A stretch of 64,000 nucleotides of DNA from Stenotrophomonas maltophilia (lineage in GTDB: Bacteria; Pseudomonadota; Gammaproteobacteria; Xanthomonadales; Xanthomonadaceae), in assembly GCA_002435595.1 (NCBI GenBank), contig DJBL01000073.1:41827-105826 (forward strand), written 5' to 3'. Below are positions 36,010 through 46,068 of this stretch, in pieces. Under the pieces are notes generated by a model. The model did not search any database, had not been told where the DNA came from, and was given only the letters and a program-made list of their open reading frames with translations. The position numbers were made by a program, and so were the translations under genes. Position 1 is the first letter of the stretch, and each line of letters starts with the position of its first letter.

Positions 36010-37623
36010 GTGTCACCCAGCGCTTCACTGATCGACCGCATCGAATCGATTCCGCGGCGGGAGCTGTACTTCTTTGCCCTTTACCGGGTGCTGATCGCCG
36101 CGGTGATCGCCGCCCTGCTGTTCAGCCCGTTGAGCTCGCTGGTCGGCGTGGCCGACCACCCGCGCCTGGCCGCCTGGGTCGGCGGCGCCTACCTGCTGCT
36201 GTCGCTGCTGATCCTGGGCGTGGGCCGCAACGAACGCTGGCTGCGCCCGATCGTGGTCGGCGGGGTCGCCGTGGACATCGTCGCCGCCACCCTGCTGGCC
36301 CACGCCCTGCCCGGTGCCAGCGCCGGCATCTCGATGTCGCTGCTGTTCAACGTGGCCGCCGCGGCCACCCTGCTGCCGCTCAGCCTGGGCATGGGCATCG
36401 CGCTGACCGCCAGTGCGGCCACCGCCGGCGGCTACGTGTGGAAGCTGCTGGAAGGCGACGACCCCACCCGCACCCTGGCCGAGCTGGCCATGTTCATCAC
36501 CAGCTACCTGGCACTGGCCTTCGTCAGTTACCAGGTCGGCAACCGCGCCCGCCGCAACCAGCAGCTGGCCAACCAGCGCGGCGACGAGGTCGCCAACCTG
36601 TTCGAGATCAACGAACTCATCATCCGCCGCATGCGCACCGGCGTGCTGGTGGTCGACGGCGCCAACCGGATCACCCTGGCCAACGAGGCGGCCTCCACGC
36701 TGATCGGCGATGCCGAGGGCAACGGCGGCAGCGGACGCCTGGAGCTGGGCAGTGCCGCGCCGGACCTGAGCCGGCGCCTGCAGCGCTGGCGCAACGGCTG
36801 GACCAATGAGGAAACCCCGCTGCAGCTGTCCCCGGACCAGCCCGAGGTGCAGCCGCGGTTCGCCCGCCTGCTGGCCGGCAGCGACCTGACGCTGGTGTTC
36901 CTGGACGACTCCAGCGTGGTCTCGCGCCGCGCCGAATCGCTGACGCTGTCGGCGATGGGACGCTTCTCGGCCAGCCTGGCCCACGAGATCCGCAACCCGC
37001 TGGCGGCGATCAACTACGCCGCCCAGCTGCTGGAGGAATCCACCGCCATCGGCGATACCGACCGCCGCCTGCTGCAGATCATCCACCAGCAGTGCCAGCG
37101 CACCAATGGCATCGTCGAAAGCGTGCTCGGGCTGGCCCGACGCGAACGCGCCAACCCGGAAAACCTGGACCTGGCCGCCTTCGTGCGCCGCTTCGTGCTG
37201 GAGTACAAGCAGGGCCTGAGCCTGGAGACCGACAGCGTCGAGCCGATCATCACCGAAACCTCGGTGCACGCCCTGATCGACCCGCGCCACCTGCACCAGA
37301 TCCTCACCGTGCTGGTCCACAACGCGCTCAAGTACGGCCGGATCGGCCAGGAACCGGCGCGGGTGCGGCTGCGCGTGGCGCGCCAGGACCGGGCTGCGGT
37401 GATCGACGTCATGGACCGCGGCCCGGGCATCCCCGAGACCGTGGCCAGCCAGTTGTTCCGCCCGTTCTTCACCACCTCCGAGCACGGCACCGGGCTGGGC
37501 CTGTATATCGCACGCGAGTTGTGCCGGGCCAACCAGGCCAACCTGGAGTACGTATCGGTCCCGGCCGGCGGCGCCTGCTTCCGCCTGGTCCTGCCCGGCC
37601 CCCACACCATGCTGCCGCAATGA
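36010..37623 (+). CDS. pilS: Type IV pilus sensor kinase PilS
   Basis: A 537-residue inner-membrane histidine kinase. Residues about 25-200 contain six hydrophobic segments, as in P. aeruginosa PilS, followed by a PAS-like stretch ('LIIRRMRTGVLVVDGANRI'). The phospho-acceptor is His325 in 'ASLAHEIRNPLAAINYAAQL'. The ATP-binding domain has 'ILTVLVHNALKYG' (N box), 'VMDRGPGIPE' (G1) and 'GTGLGLYIARELC' (G2). The start is GTG 36010 with GGGAG 6-7 bases before it; the open frame upstream is not protein-like. It phosphorylates PilR, encoded next. Confidence 0.93.
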   Translation: MSPSASLIDRIESIPRRELYFFALYRVLIAAVIAALLFSPLSSLVGVADHPRLAAWVGGAYLLLSLLILGVGRNERWLRPIVVGGVAVDIVAATLLAHALPGASAGISMSLLFNVAAAATLLPLSLGMGIALTASAATAGGYVWKLLEGDDPTRTLAELAMFITSYLALAFVSYQVGNRARRNQQLANQRGDEVANLFEINELIIRRMRTGVLVVDGANRITLANEAASTLIGDAEGNGGSGRLELGSAAPDLSRRLQRWRNGWTNEETPLQLSPDQPEVQPRFARLLAGSDLTLVFLDDSSVVSRRAESLTLSAMGRFSASLAHEIRNPLAAINYAAQLLEESTAIGDTDRRLLQIIHQQCQRTNGIVESVLGLARRERANPENLDLAAFVRRFVLEYKQGLSLETDSVEPIITETSVHALIDPRHLHQILTVLVHNALKYGRIGQEPARVRLRVARQDRAAVIDVMDRGPGIPETVASQLFRPFFTTSEHGTGLGLYIARELCRANQANLEYVSVPAGGACFRLVLPGPHTMLPQ

Positions 37624-37696
37624 ACGGGCGCATGCCGGCTTTCCCCACCGTCAAACATTTGTCGGATACAACCGCCCTCGGCTATCTTTCCCCCAT

Positions 37697-39082
<1,386 letters not shown>

Positions 39083-39097
39083 GGGCCACGCCCATAC

Positions 39098-39125
39098 GAC
39101 AAGGCCCGCAGATGCGGGCCTTGTC
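39098..39125 (+). terminator. Terminator between convergent pilR and pilB
   Basis: GACAAGGCCCGCA and TGCGGGCCTTGTC flank a two-base loop, 16 bases after the pilR stop. It reads well on both strands, so it could serve both genes. Confidence 0.75.
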
Positions 39126-39146
39126 TCATGCCATACCCGGCGTCGA

Positions 39147-40874
39147 TCAGTCCTTGGTCACGCGGTTGATCTCGGCCAGGCTGGTGGTTCCCGCGGCCGC
39201 CTTGACCAGCGCCGACTGGCGCAGGTCCGGCACACCCGCCTTCTGCGCGGCCTCGGCGATCTGGATCGCGTTGCCACCGGCGAGCACGATCACCGAAATC
39301 TCATCGCTCATCGGCATCACCTGGTAGATACCGGTACGGCCCTTGTAGCCCTCGGTGCACTCATCGCAGCCCACCGGCTCGTACAGGCGGATGCCCGCAT
39401 CGACCTGTGCCTGGGTGAATCCCTCGGCCAGCAATGCGTTTTCCGGCAGTTCCACCGGTCGCTTGCAGTTGCTGCACAGGCGCCGCGCCAGGCGCTGGGC
39501 GATCACCAGGGTCACCGAGCTGGTGATGTTGTACGGGGCGATGCCCATGTTCATCAGGCGCGCGATGGTCTGCGGTGCATCGTTGGTATGCAGCGTGGAC
39601 AGCACCATGTGGCCGGTCTGGGCGGCCTTGATCGCGATTTCGGCCGTTTCCAGGTCGCGGATTTCGCCGACCATGATGATGTCCGGATCCTGGCGCAGGA
39701 ACGACCGCAGCGCCGCGGCGAAGGTCATGCCGCGCTTGACGTTCTGCTGCACCTGGTTGACGCCGGGCAGGCGGATTTCCACCGGATCCTCGGCGGTGGA
39801 GATGTTGCGCGTCTCATCGTTGAGGATGCCCAGCGCGGTATACAGCGACACGGTCTTGCCCGAACCGGTCGGGCCGGTCACCAGCACCATGCCGTAGGGC
39901 TTGTGGATCGCCTCCAGGAACAGACGCTGCTGCTCGGTCTCATAGCCCAGCTTGTCGATGCCCAGCTTGGCCGCGCTGCCATCCAGGATACGCAGCACGA
40001 TCTTCTCGCCGAACAGGGTCGGCAGGGTGCTGACACGGAAGTCGATCTGCTTGGTCTTGGACAGGTTGAGCTTGATGCGACCGTCCTGCGGGACGCGCTT
40101 TTCAGCGATGTCCAGCTGCGACATCACCTTCAGGCGCGCGGCGATGCGCTGGTTGAGCTTGACCGGGGCCTTGGCCACGTTCTTGAGCAGGCCGTCGATA
40201 CGGAACCGGACCCGGTAGTCGTCTTCATAGGGCTCGAAGTGGATGTCCGAGGCGCCCTTGCGGATCGCATCCACCAGCACCTTGTTGACGAACTTCACCA
40301 CCGGGGTGTCATCGCCCTTGGCGTCCACGCCCGAGTCGCTGGCACCGCCCTCTTCGTCGCCGGCGGACACGTCCAGGTCGCCCATGCCCTCGTCGTCGCC
40401 GCCCAGGGTTGAGCCGAGGGTGTCGTGCCGGGACTGCCACTGCTCCAGGGTGCGCTTGATCTGCTCCTCGTCGACCAGGATCGGCTCCACCACCAGGTTG
40501 GTGTGGAACTTGATCTCGTCCAGCGAATGGGTCGGATCGCTGGTGCCCACGAACAGCTTGCCGCCGCGCTTGAACAGCGGCAGCACGTGGTGCTTGCGCA
40601 GCAGCTCCTCGCTGACCAGGCTGATCGCATTCTGGGCGCTGTCGAACACCGTCACGTCCAGCAGCGGCATGCCGAACTCCAGCGCATTGGCCGCGGCCAG
40701 CTGTGCGGCCGTGACCAGCTTCTTCTCGGCGAAGTACTGCGGCAACGGCTGCTTGGCCGCGCTGGCCTTGGCCATCGCATCGCGCGCGGTGGCTTCGTCC
40801 AGCGCGCCGTCCTGGACCAGGCGGCGGGCGATGCCGGTGATCCCGACGAGATTGGCAGTAACCACGGCATTCAT
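39147..40874 (-). CDS. pilB: Type IV pilus extension ATPase PilB
   Basis: A 575-residue hexameric ATPase that powers pilin polymerisation from the cytosolic face. It has an N-terminal MshEN/T2SSE-N domain, then the T2SSE catalytic domain with Walker A 'MVLVTGPTGSGKTVSLYTAL', the Asp box 'ISTAEDPVEIRLPGVNQVQ', Walker B 'DPDIIMVGEIRDLETAEIA' and His box 'TGHMVLSTLHTND'. The zinc motif is C-x2-C...C-x2-C (LCSNCK, GCDECTEG). ATG 40874 (MNAVVTANLVGITGIARR) is preferred over ATG 40892 because GGGGAG stands about 10 bases before it. Confidence 0.95.
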   Translation of the reverse strand: MNAVVTANLVGITGIARRLVQDGALDEATARDAMAKASAAKQPLPQYFAEKKLVTAAQLAAANALEFGMPLLDVTVFDSAQNAISLVSEELLRKHHVLPLFKRGGKLFVGTSDPTHSLDEIKFHTNLVVEPILVDEEQIKRTLEQWQSRHDTLGSTLGGDDEGMGDLDVSAGDEEGGASDSGVDAKGDDTPVVKFVNKVLVDAIRKGASDIHFEPYEDDYRVRFRIDGLLKNVAKAPVKLNQRIAARLKVMSQLDIAEKRVPQDGRIKLNLSKTKQIDFRVSTLPTLFGEKIVLRILDGSAAKLGIDKLGYETEQQRLFLEAIHKPYGMVLVTGPTGSGKTVSLYTALGILNDETRNISTAEDPVEIRLPGVNQVQQNVKRGMTFAAALRSFLRQDPDIIMVGEIRDLETAEIAIKAAQTGHMVLSTLHTNDAPQTIARLMNMGIAPYNITSSVTLVIAQRLARRLCSNCKRPVELPENALLAEGFTQAQVDAGIRLYEPVGCDECTEGYKGRTGIYQVMPMSDEISVIVLAGGNAIQIAEAAQKAGVPDLRQSALVKAAAGTTSLAEINRVTKD

Positions 40875-41030
40875 TGGATGCAAGCTCCCCATGTCATAGG
40901 CGGAAGATTACTGCATTGCGGGAGGGGCGGGGTCGTGCAGGTGCCTCGATCTTGCCTTCCGGCCCGGCCGGCCGCCCCCGCCGGCAGGGGCGGCGGGTTA
41001 ACATTGGCGCGGGGAAACCGGGGAAACAAC

Positions 41031-41906
41031 GTGGAACGTATCAGCATCATCCTGCCCGCCAAGAACGAAGCAGAAGGCCTGCTCCGTACCTTGCCGGCAC
41101 TGCGCCAGCTCTATCCGCACGCCGAACTGATCGTGGTCGACGACGGCTCCACCGACACCACCGCCGAGATCGGCCGCAGCCACGGCGCCAAGGTCCTGTC
41201 CAGCCCGTACTCGATGGGCAACGGCGCGGCGATCAAGCGCGGCGCCCGTGCCGCCAGCGGCGACATCCTGGTGTTCATGGACGCCGACGGCCAGCACGAC
41301 CCGGCCCACATCCAGGCCCTGCTCGGCACGCTCGCCGAAGGCTATGACATGGTCGTCGGCGCGCGCGACAGCAGCGGCCAGGCCAGCGTCCACCGTGGCC
41401 TGGCCAACCGCTTCTACAACTGGCTGGCCAGCCGCATGACCGGATTCAGGATCCTGGACCTCACCTCCGGCTTCCGCGCCGCCCGCGCGCACCGCTTCCG
41501 CGAGTTCCTGCACCTGCTGCCCAACGGCTTCAGCTACCCCACCACCAGCACCATGGCCTTCTTCCGCAGCGCCTATCCGGTGGCCTACGTGCCGATCCCG
41601 GTGGCCAGGCGGGTCGGCAACGGCAGCCACATCCGCCCGATCAAGGACGGCATCCGCTTCCTGCTGATCATCTTCAAGATCGCCACCCTGTACTCGCCGC
41701 TGAAGCTGTTTGCGCCCATTGCGGTGGGCTTTTTCACCCTCGGCCTGGGGTATTACGGCTACACCTTCGCCACCATGCACCGCTTCACCAACATGAGCAC
41801 CCTGCTGTTCAGCGCTGCAGTGATCATCTTCCTGATCGGGCTGATCTCCGAGCAGATCACCGGGCTGACCTACCTGGCGGCGCGGGACGGGCGGGACCGG
41901 GAGTGA
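41031..41906 (+). CDS. GT2 polyprenyl-phosphate sugar transferase-like protein (DPM1/GtrB type)
   Basis: 291 residues. The GT2 domain starts 'ERISIILPAKNEAEGLLRTL' with 'AELIVVDDGSTDTTAEIGRS' and the D-x-D motif 'ILVFMDADGQHDPAHIQAL'. Two C-terminal hydrophobic segments (FAPIAVGFFTLGLGYYGY and LLFSAAVIIFLIGLISEQIT) anchor it in the inner membrane, as in GtrB/DPM1-like enzymes that load a sugar onto undecaprenyl phosphate. It starts at GTG 41031, 157 bp from divergent pilB. Its stop overlaps the next start by 3 bases (GTGA). It could supply a lipid-linked sugar donor for the GT-C protein at 47.8-49.8 kb. Confidence 0.85.
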   Translation: MERISIILPAKNEAEGLLRTLPALRQLYPHAELIVVDDGSTDTTAEIGRSHGAKVLSSPYSMGNGAAIKRGARAASGDILVFMDADGQHDPAHIQALLGTLAEGYDMVVGARDSSGQASVHRGLANRFYNWLASRMTGFRILDLTSGFRAARAHRFREFLHLLPNGFSYPTTSTMAFFRSAYPVAYVPIPVARRVGNGSHIRPIKDGIRFLLIIFKIATLYSPLKLFAPIAVGFFTLGLGYYGYTFATMHRFTNMSTLLFSAAVIIFLIGLISEQITGLTYLAARDGRDRE

Positions 41907-43072
41907 GCGGGGCGCTGCCGCAGCGGGCGCGTCTGCTGCTGCTTACCCGCAATCTGCCGCCGTTGCAGGGCGGCATGGAGCGCCTCAACTGGCACCTGCT
42001 GCAGCAGCTGCAACGCGTAGCCGATGTCCAGACAGTGGGGCCGCAGGGTGCGGCCGCCCTGGCCCCGCCTGGCGCGTCCCTGCGCGAAGCGCCATTGCGG
42101 CCGCTGTGGCGTTTCATGCTGGGCGCGCTCTGGCACACCCTCGCGCTGGGCATGCGCTACCGGCCAAACATCTATCTGGCCGGCAGTGGCCTGACCGCGC
42201 CCCCTGTCTGGCTGGCCAGCCGACTCTTCGGCGGACGCTGCGTGGGTTATCTGCATGGCCTGGACATCAGCGTGGACAACGCCGTGTATCGACGCCTCTG
42301 GCTGCCGGTGCTGCGCCGGCTGGACCGGGTCGTGGTCAACAGCCGCGCCACCGCCACGTTGGCCATCGAGGCTGGAATAGCGCCAGCACGCATCCACATC
42401 GTGCATCCCGGCACGACCCTTCCGGGCCTACCCGATGTTGATCGCCGGGCAGCCGATGCCCGTGCCTTCCGCCAGCGCCACGGGCTGGGAACCGGCCCGA
42501 TCATGCTCTCGGTCGGTCGCCTGACCCGGCGCAAGGGACTGCTCGAGTTTGTCCGGGATGAACTCCCCCGGGTACTGGAGTCCCATCCTCAGGCAACCCT
42601 GGTGGTCGTCGGCGGCGTGGCCAGCCAGGCACTCGGCTCGGAAGCGTTGTCGCCGGCCCAGGTCCTGGCCAGTGCCCCGCCGGCAGCCCGCGAGCAGGTG
42701 CGATTCCTCGGCGAACTGAGCGATGAGGAACTCTCCATCGCGATGCACACCTCAACGGTGCACGTGTTTCCGGTGCGTTCGCACCCCACCGATCCGGAAG
42801 GATTCGGCATGGTGGCCATCGAAGCGGCCGCGCACGGCCTGGGCACCGTGGCCTATGCTTCCGGCGGGGTGGCTGACGCGGTCGCGGATGGCATCTCCGG
42901 CGCCCTGGTGGAACCGGGCGACAGCATCGGCTTTGCCCGCGCGGTCGTCCGCGCGATCGGCGCCCCCTTGCCTGCCCCACCGATGCAGGCGTTCGCCACC
43001 GGGTTTGGCTGGGATGCCTTCGGCCGCCAGATCCGCGACGTACTCGGCCTGGCGTTCAATCATGAGCAATAG
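41903..43072 (+). CDS. GT4 glycosyltransferase
   Basis: 389 residues, GT-B fold. The N-lobe starts 'RLLLLTRNLPPLQGGMERLN', and the C-lobe has 'IMLSVGRLTRRKGLLEFVRD', the donor-binding 'HPTDPEGFGMVAIEAAAHGL' (E-x7-E) and 'GDSIGFARAV'. It has no membrane helix and probably acts on the cytosolic face on a lipid-linked acceptor. Start GTG 41903 overlaps the preceding stop. Its 3' end overlaps the next start (43062), so the genes appear translationally linked. Confidence 0.88.
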   Translation: MSGALPQRARLLLLTRNLPPLQGGMERLNWHLLQQLQRVADVQTVGPQGAAALAPPGASLREAPLRPLWRFMLGALWHTLALGMRYRPNIYLAGSGLTAPPVWLASRLFGGRCVGYLHGLDISVDNAVYRRLWLPVLRRLDRVVVNSRATATLAIEAGIAPARIHIVHPGTTLPGLPDVDRRAADARAFRQRHGLGTGPIMLSVGRLTRRKGLLEFVRDELPRVLESHPQATLVVVGGVASQALGSEALSPAQVLASAPPAAREQVRFLGELSDEELSIAMHTSTVHVFPVRSHPTDPEGFGMVAIEAAAHGLGTVAYASGGVADAVADGISGALVEPGDSIGFARAVVRAIGAPLPAPPMQAFATGFGWDAFGRQIRDVLGLAFNHEQ

Positions 43073-44156
43073 GGATATGGCTGCGCAGCAGACAGGTTCT
43101 GATCGGCGCGCCAACGGCGACCGCGAGCCCTCGGACGCCATTGGCGCAAGAAAGCCTGCCATCTGGTTTCCAACCATCAGAACCAACACCGGTACCGATC
43201 AGTTCACCCGAACGCTCTGTGAAGGGTTGAAGGCCAACGGTCTCCGTGCGGAGATCGCGTGGATCGACCCACGGGCGGAATACCTGCCCTGGACCGTGCG
43301 CAAGCCGCCAGTGCCCCAGTGGGCCAACATCCTCCACATCAATACCTGGCTACACCGGCGCTTCTATGAAGGCAGTCTCCCGGTGGTGGCCACGAGCCAC
43401 CATTGTGTCCACGCCAAGACACCGGGAATCCATAAGGGCATCGCTCGCTCAATCTATCATCGGGCATGGATCGCGCACGTGGAGCGATTGGCGCTGGAAC
43501 GTGCCAACACGGCGGTGGCGGTCAGCCAGTTCACGGCAGATCAAACGCGGGCCCGCTTCGGCACCAACAACCTGACCGTGATCCACAATGGGGTCGATAC
43601 GACCATCTTCCGGCCGCCGACGTCCGATGCCAGGCGGGACGGTCCGGTCAGAATCCTCTATGTGGGCAGCTGGTCCACCCGCAAGGGCTCGGACCTGTTG
43701 GCCCCGATCATGCAGCATCTGGGGGCCGGGTTTCAGTTGCGGCACACCGGCACTAGAGAACAGGCCAGGCGGTGGGGGCTGGATACGGAGACCGTCGCGC
43801 TTGGCCGCTTGAGCGAATCAGAACTGGTAGGCGAACTTCAGCAAGCCGACGTGTTTCTGTTTCCAAGCAGGCTCGAAGGGTTTGGGCTGGCCGTCGCGGA
43901 GGCGATGGCATGTGGGACGGCCGTTGTTGCCTCCGATGCATCGTCCCTCCCTGAAATCATCACCGATCGTGTTGACGGACTACTCTGCCGTGCGGGGGAT
44001 CCGGCCCACTTTGCTGCAACGATCCGCCGTTTGACCGACAGCCCAACCGTATCGGAAACGATCGCGGCCCACGCACCTGGCAAGGTCAATCGCCTGTTCG
44101 CAATCGATCGCTTCATTGATGCGCACATTGCCCTGTATTCGGAGTTGCTTGCGTGA
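43062..44156 (+). CDS. GT4 glycosyltransferase
   Basis: 364 residues. The first 27 residues are polar and poorly structured. The GT-B fold then begins at 'PAIWFPTIRTNTGTDQFTRT'. The C-lobe carries 'AVSQFTADQTRARFG', 'LTVIHNGVDTTIF', 'ILYVGSWSTRKGSDLLAPIM' and the donor loop 'RLEGFGLAVAEAMACGTAVV'. Sugar specificity is unknown. ATG 43062 is preferred; a second ATG at 43077 has a closer purine-rich stretch. By eye it has more A/T-ending codons than pilB or pilC, which hints at a different origin. Confidence 0.87.
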   Translation: MSNRDMAAQQTGSDRRANGDREPSDAIGARKPAIWFPTIRTNTGTDQFTRTLCEGLKANGLRAEIAWIDPRAEYLPWTVRKPPVPQWANILHINTWLHRRFYEGSLPVVATSHHCVHAKTPGIHKGIARSIYHRAWIAHVERLALERANTAVAVSQFTADQTRARFGTNNLTVIHNGVDTTIFRPPTSDARRDGPVRILYVGSWSTRKGSDLLAPIMQHLGAGFQLRHTGTREQARRWGLDTETVALGRLSESELVGELQQADVFLFPSRLEGFGLAVAEAMACGTAVVASDASSLPEIITDRVDGLLCRAGDPAHFAATIRRLTDSPTVSETIAAHAPGKVNRLFAIDRFIDAHIALYSELLA

Positions 44157-45193
44157 GCATGAGCGCTGACGACTGGTCCAAGGGCCAGCGCATCCAAGTC
44201 AATCGATGCCCGCTCTGCACCGGCGCGCCAGCCGGTACACCCGATGTGTTCGTGCGGGCGGATGATGAAGCCCAGTTCAGTGACATCTGGCACTACGATC
44301 GGTGCAGCATCTGCCGATCCCTTTACCTCCGCGACCGTCCCGACACCGAGTCATTGCCGCGTGCGTACGCGGAGTACTTCACTCACCACGCGCCGGTCGA
44401 GTCATCGGAAGGTGAATCCACGGCCTGGAAGCAGCGCTGGATCAATGGCTACCTGAGGATCCGCTTTGGCGTGGATCGGCCCCACTATTCCCGCGCAGGC
44501 GGCGCCCTGTTTGCATTGGTGCCTCCGGTGGCCTGGATGCTGAATGTACATGGGCGGAACATCCCGAAGAACTTCTGCCACAGCGGCAAGCGCCTTCTGG
44601 ATGTCGGTTGCGGCAATGGTGAGTTCCTTCGTCGTGCAATGGAAATGGGCCTGCAATGCTCCGGCTGCGAGCCGGACCAGGCAGCTGCCGAGCTGTGCCG
44701 GAAGGAAGGGCTGGACGTGCTCCACGGCGATGCGTTTGATCCGTCCCTGGACCCACTCAGGTTTGATGTGATCACGCTCAATCACGTGATCGAACACGTG
44801 GAAGACCCGGCGCATCTGATCGCACGGCTCCACACGCTGCTTCAGCCCGGCGGAGTGCTGTGGATGGGCTTGCCGAATCCGTCTGCAATCGGCATAGGCG
44901 TGTTCGGCGCCGGATGGAAAGGCCTCCACCCACCGTTCCACCTGGCCATTCCCGATCAGCGCGTACTGAAGCGATGGCTGTCGGCGGCGGGGTTCGAGGA
45001 CATACGCTGCCTACGCCGCGGCCTCCAGAGCCCCGGACTGTGGGGAGAGTCGAGTCGAATCTTCGAGCGGGAAACAGGGCGGCGCGCAGGTTGGCGGAGG
45101 CTGTTCAAGCCGATCGCTGATGCCTTGGCAAGCCTCTCACCGCGCTACAGCGAGGAGACCATCATCGTTGCCCGCAGGAAGGCCGCGACGTGA
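44153..45193 (+). CDS. SAM-dependent methyltransferase with Cys4 N-terminal motif
   Basis: 346 residues. The N-terminus has two Cys pairs (NRCPLCTG and DRCSICRS) that could bind zinc. The class I methyltransferase core starts 'RLLDVGCGNGEFLRRAMEMG' (motif I, GxGxG-like) with 'FDVITLNHVIEHVEDPAHLI' (motifs III/IV) and 'HTLLQPGGVLWMGLPNP' (post-motif). This layout is common among sugar and lipid-glycan methyltransferases in surface-glycan clusters, so it may methylate a residue of the assembled glycan. Start GTG 44153 overlaps the previous stop; ATG 44159 is an alternative. Confidence 0.85.
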   Translation: MSMSADDWSKGQRIQVNRCPLCTGAPAGTPDVFVRADDEAQFSDIWHYDRCSICRSLYLRDRPDTESLPRAYAEYFTHHAPVESSEGESTAWKQRWINGYLRIRFGVDRPHYSRAGGALFALVPPVAWMLNVHGRNIPKNFCHSGKRLLDVGCGNGEFLRRAMEMGLQCSGCEPDQAAAELCRKEGLDVLHGDAFDPSLDPLRFDVITLNHVIEHVEDPAHLIARLHTLLQPGGVLWMGLPNPSAIGIGVFGAGWKGLHPPFHLAIPDQRVLKRWLSAAGFEDIRCLRRGLQSPGLWGESSRIFERETGRRAGWRRLFKPIADALASLSPRYSEETIIVARRKAAT

Positions 45194-46068
45194 AAACAAC
45201 GGCCATCGTCCTCAACTTCAGAACCGAGGAGCGGACCCTTGCGTGCCTCAGGTCACTACACGCCGCCGGCATCGACCGGATCATCCTCGTCGACAACTCA
45301 GAGGATGGAGGGGTGTCGTTGAAGCGCCTGCGCGCATGCCTGGACAGCCCTGAAGACGCCAGCATCATCTTTCTGGAGCCGTCGCATAACCTGGGGTTTG
45401 GCGCCGCCATCAACCTTGCCCTCACGCGGCTGGACGCCAACCAGGCGTCCGCGGTCCTGCTGATCAATTCAGATGCACGCCTGCCCCCCTCGGCGCTTCC
45501 AGCCATGCTGGAAACCCTGCAACGGGGGGCAGCAATGACCGCCCCGATGGTGAGCGAATCAGGGCAAACGCTCTCTCCAATCCGGCACTACCACCCTTTG
45601 CTGGGCCTCATACTGCAACATCCATGGTTCGGCTCTACGCCATACTTCACGGGCGCCTGCCTACTGCTGGCGCCAGCGGCCATCGGACCAGGTCTCTTCG
45701 ACCCGCGATTCTTCTTCTATGGCGAGGACGTCGAACTCTCTGCGCGATTGCGCGCGGAAGGTCGCCAACTGGTGCCGACCGCGAACGCCTGCATCGAGCA
45801 CGAAGGTTCGGCCAGCGCGCGCAGGGGCTCGCTGTTCTATGAGTACCATGTCAATCGCGCCCACTGGTTGCTGGCACGGGCGTTGTACCCGCGCTCACGC
45901 GTCAGGCGGTGTATCGCATTGTGCGCGCGCTGCATCCTCCTTCCCTTGCGCGCCATCCTCCGCTCGGTTCGCGCTCGCTCGATGGCACCCGTGCAGGGTG
46001 CGCTCATTGCGGCGTGGGACATTTCTACCGGGCGCATGCGGCATCTGACGCCCGCAGCTAAGACCTGA
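45190..46068 (+). CDS. GT2 glycosyltransferase (rhamnosyltransferase-like)
   Basis: 292 residues, GT-A fold. 'TAIVLNFRTEERTLACLRSL' opens the nucleotide-binding part. 'AVLLINSDARLPPSALPA' gives a D-containing metal motif, 'YFTGACLLLAPAAIG' follows, and 'DPRFFFYGEDVELSARLRAE' has the E-D catalytic pair typical of WbbL-like rhamnosyltransferases. The C-terminal basic part (RCIALCARCILLPLRAILRS) may be a membrane-associated helix. Start GTG 45190 overlaps the preceding stop. The 3' end overlaps the convergent flippase gene by 11 bases. Confidence 0.85.
   Translation: MKTTAIVLNFRTEERTLACLRSLHAAGIDRIILVDNSEDGGVSLKRLRACLDSPEDASIIFLEPSHNLGFGAAINLALTRLDANQASAVLLINSDARLPPSALPAMLETLQRGAAMTAPMVSESGQTLSPIRHYHPLLGLILQHPWFGSTPYFTGACLLLAPAAIGPGLFDPRFFFYGEDVELSARLRAEGRQLVPTANACIEHEGSASARRGSLFYEYHVNRAHWLLARALYPRSRVRRCIALCARCILLPLRAILRSVRARSMAPVQGALIAAWDISTGRMRHLTPAAKT

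Noticed and set aside
36010..37620. Large minus-strand frame opposite pilS
   Set aside because: Low-complexity Gln/His/Arg-rich translation typical of an antisense shadow in high-GC DNA; pilS is clear.
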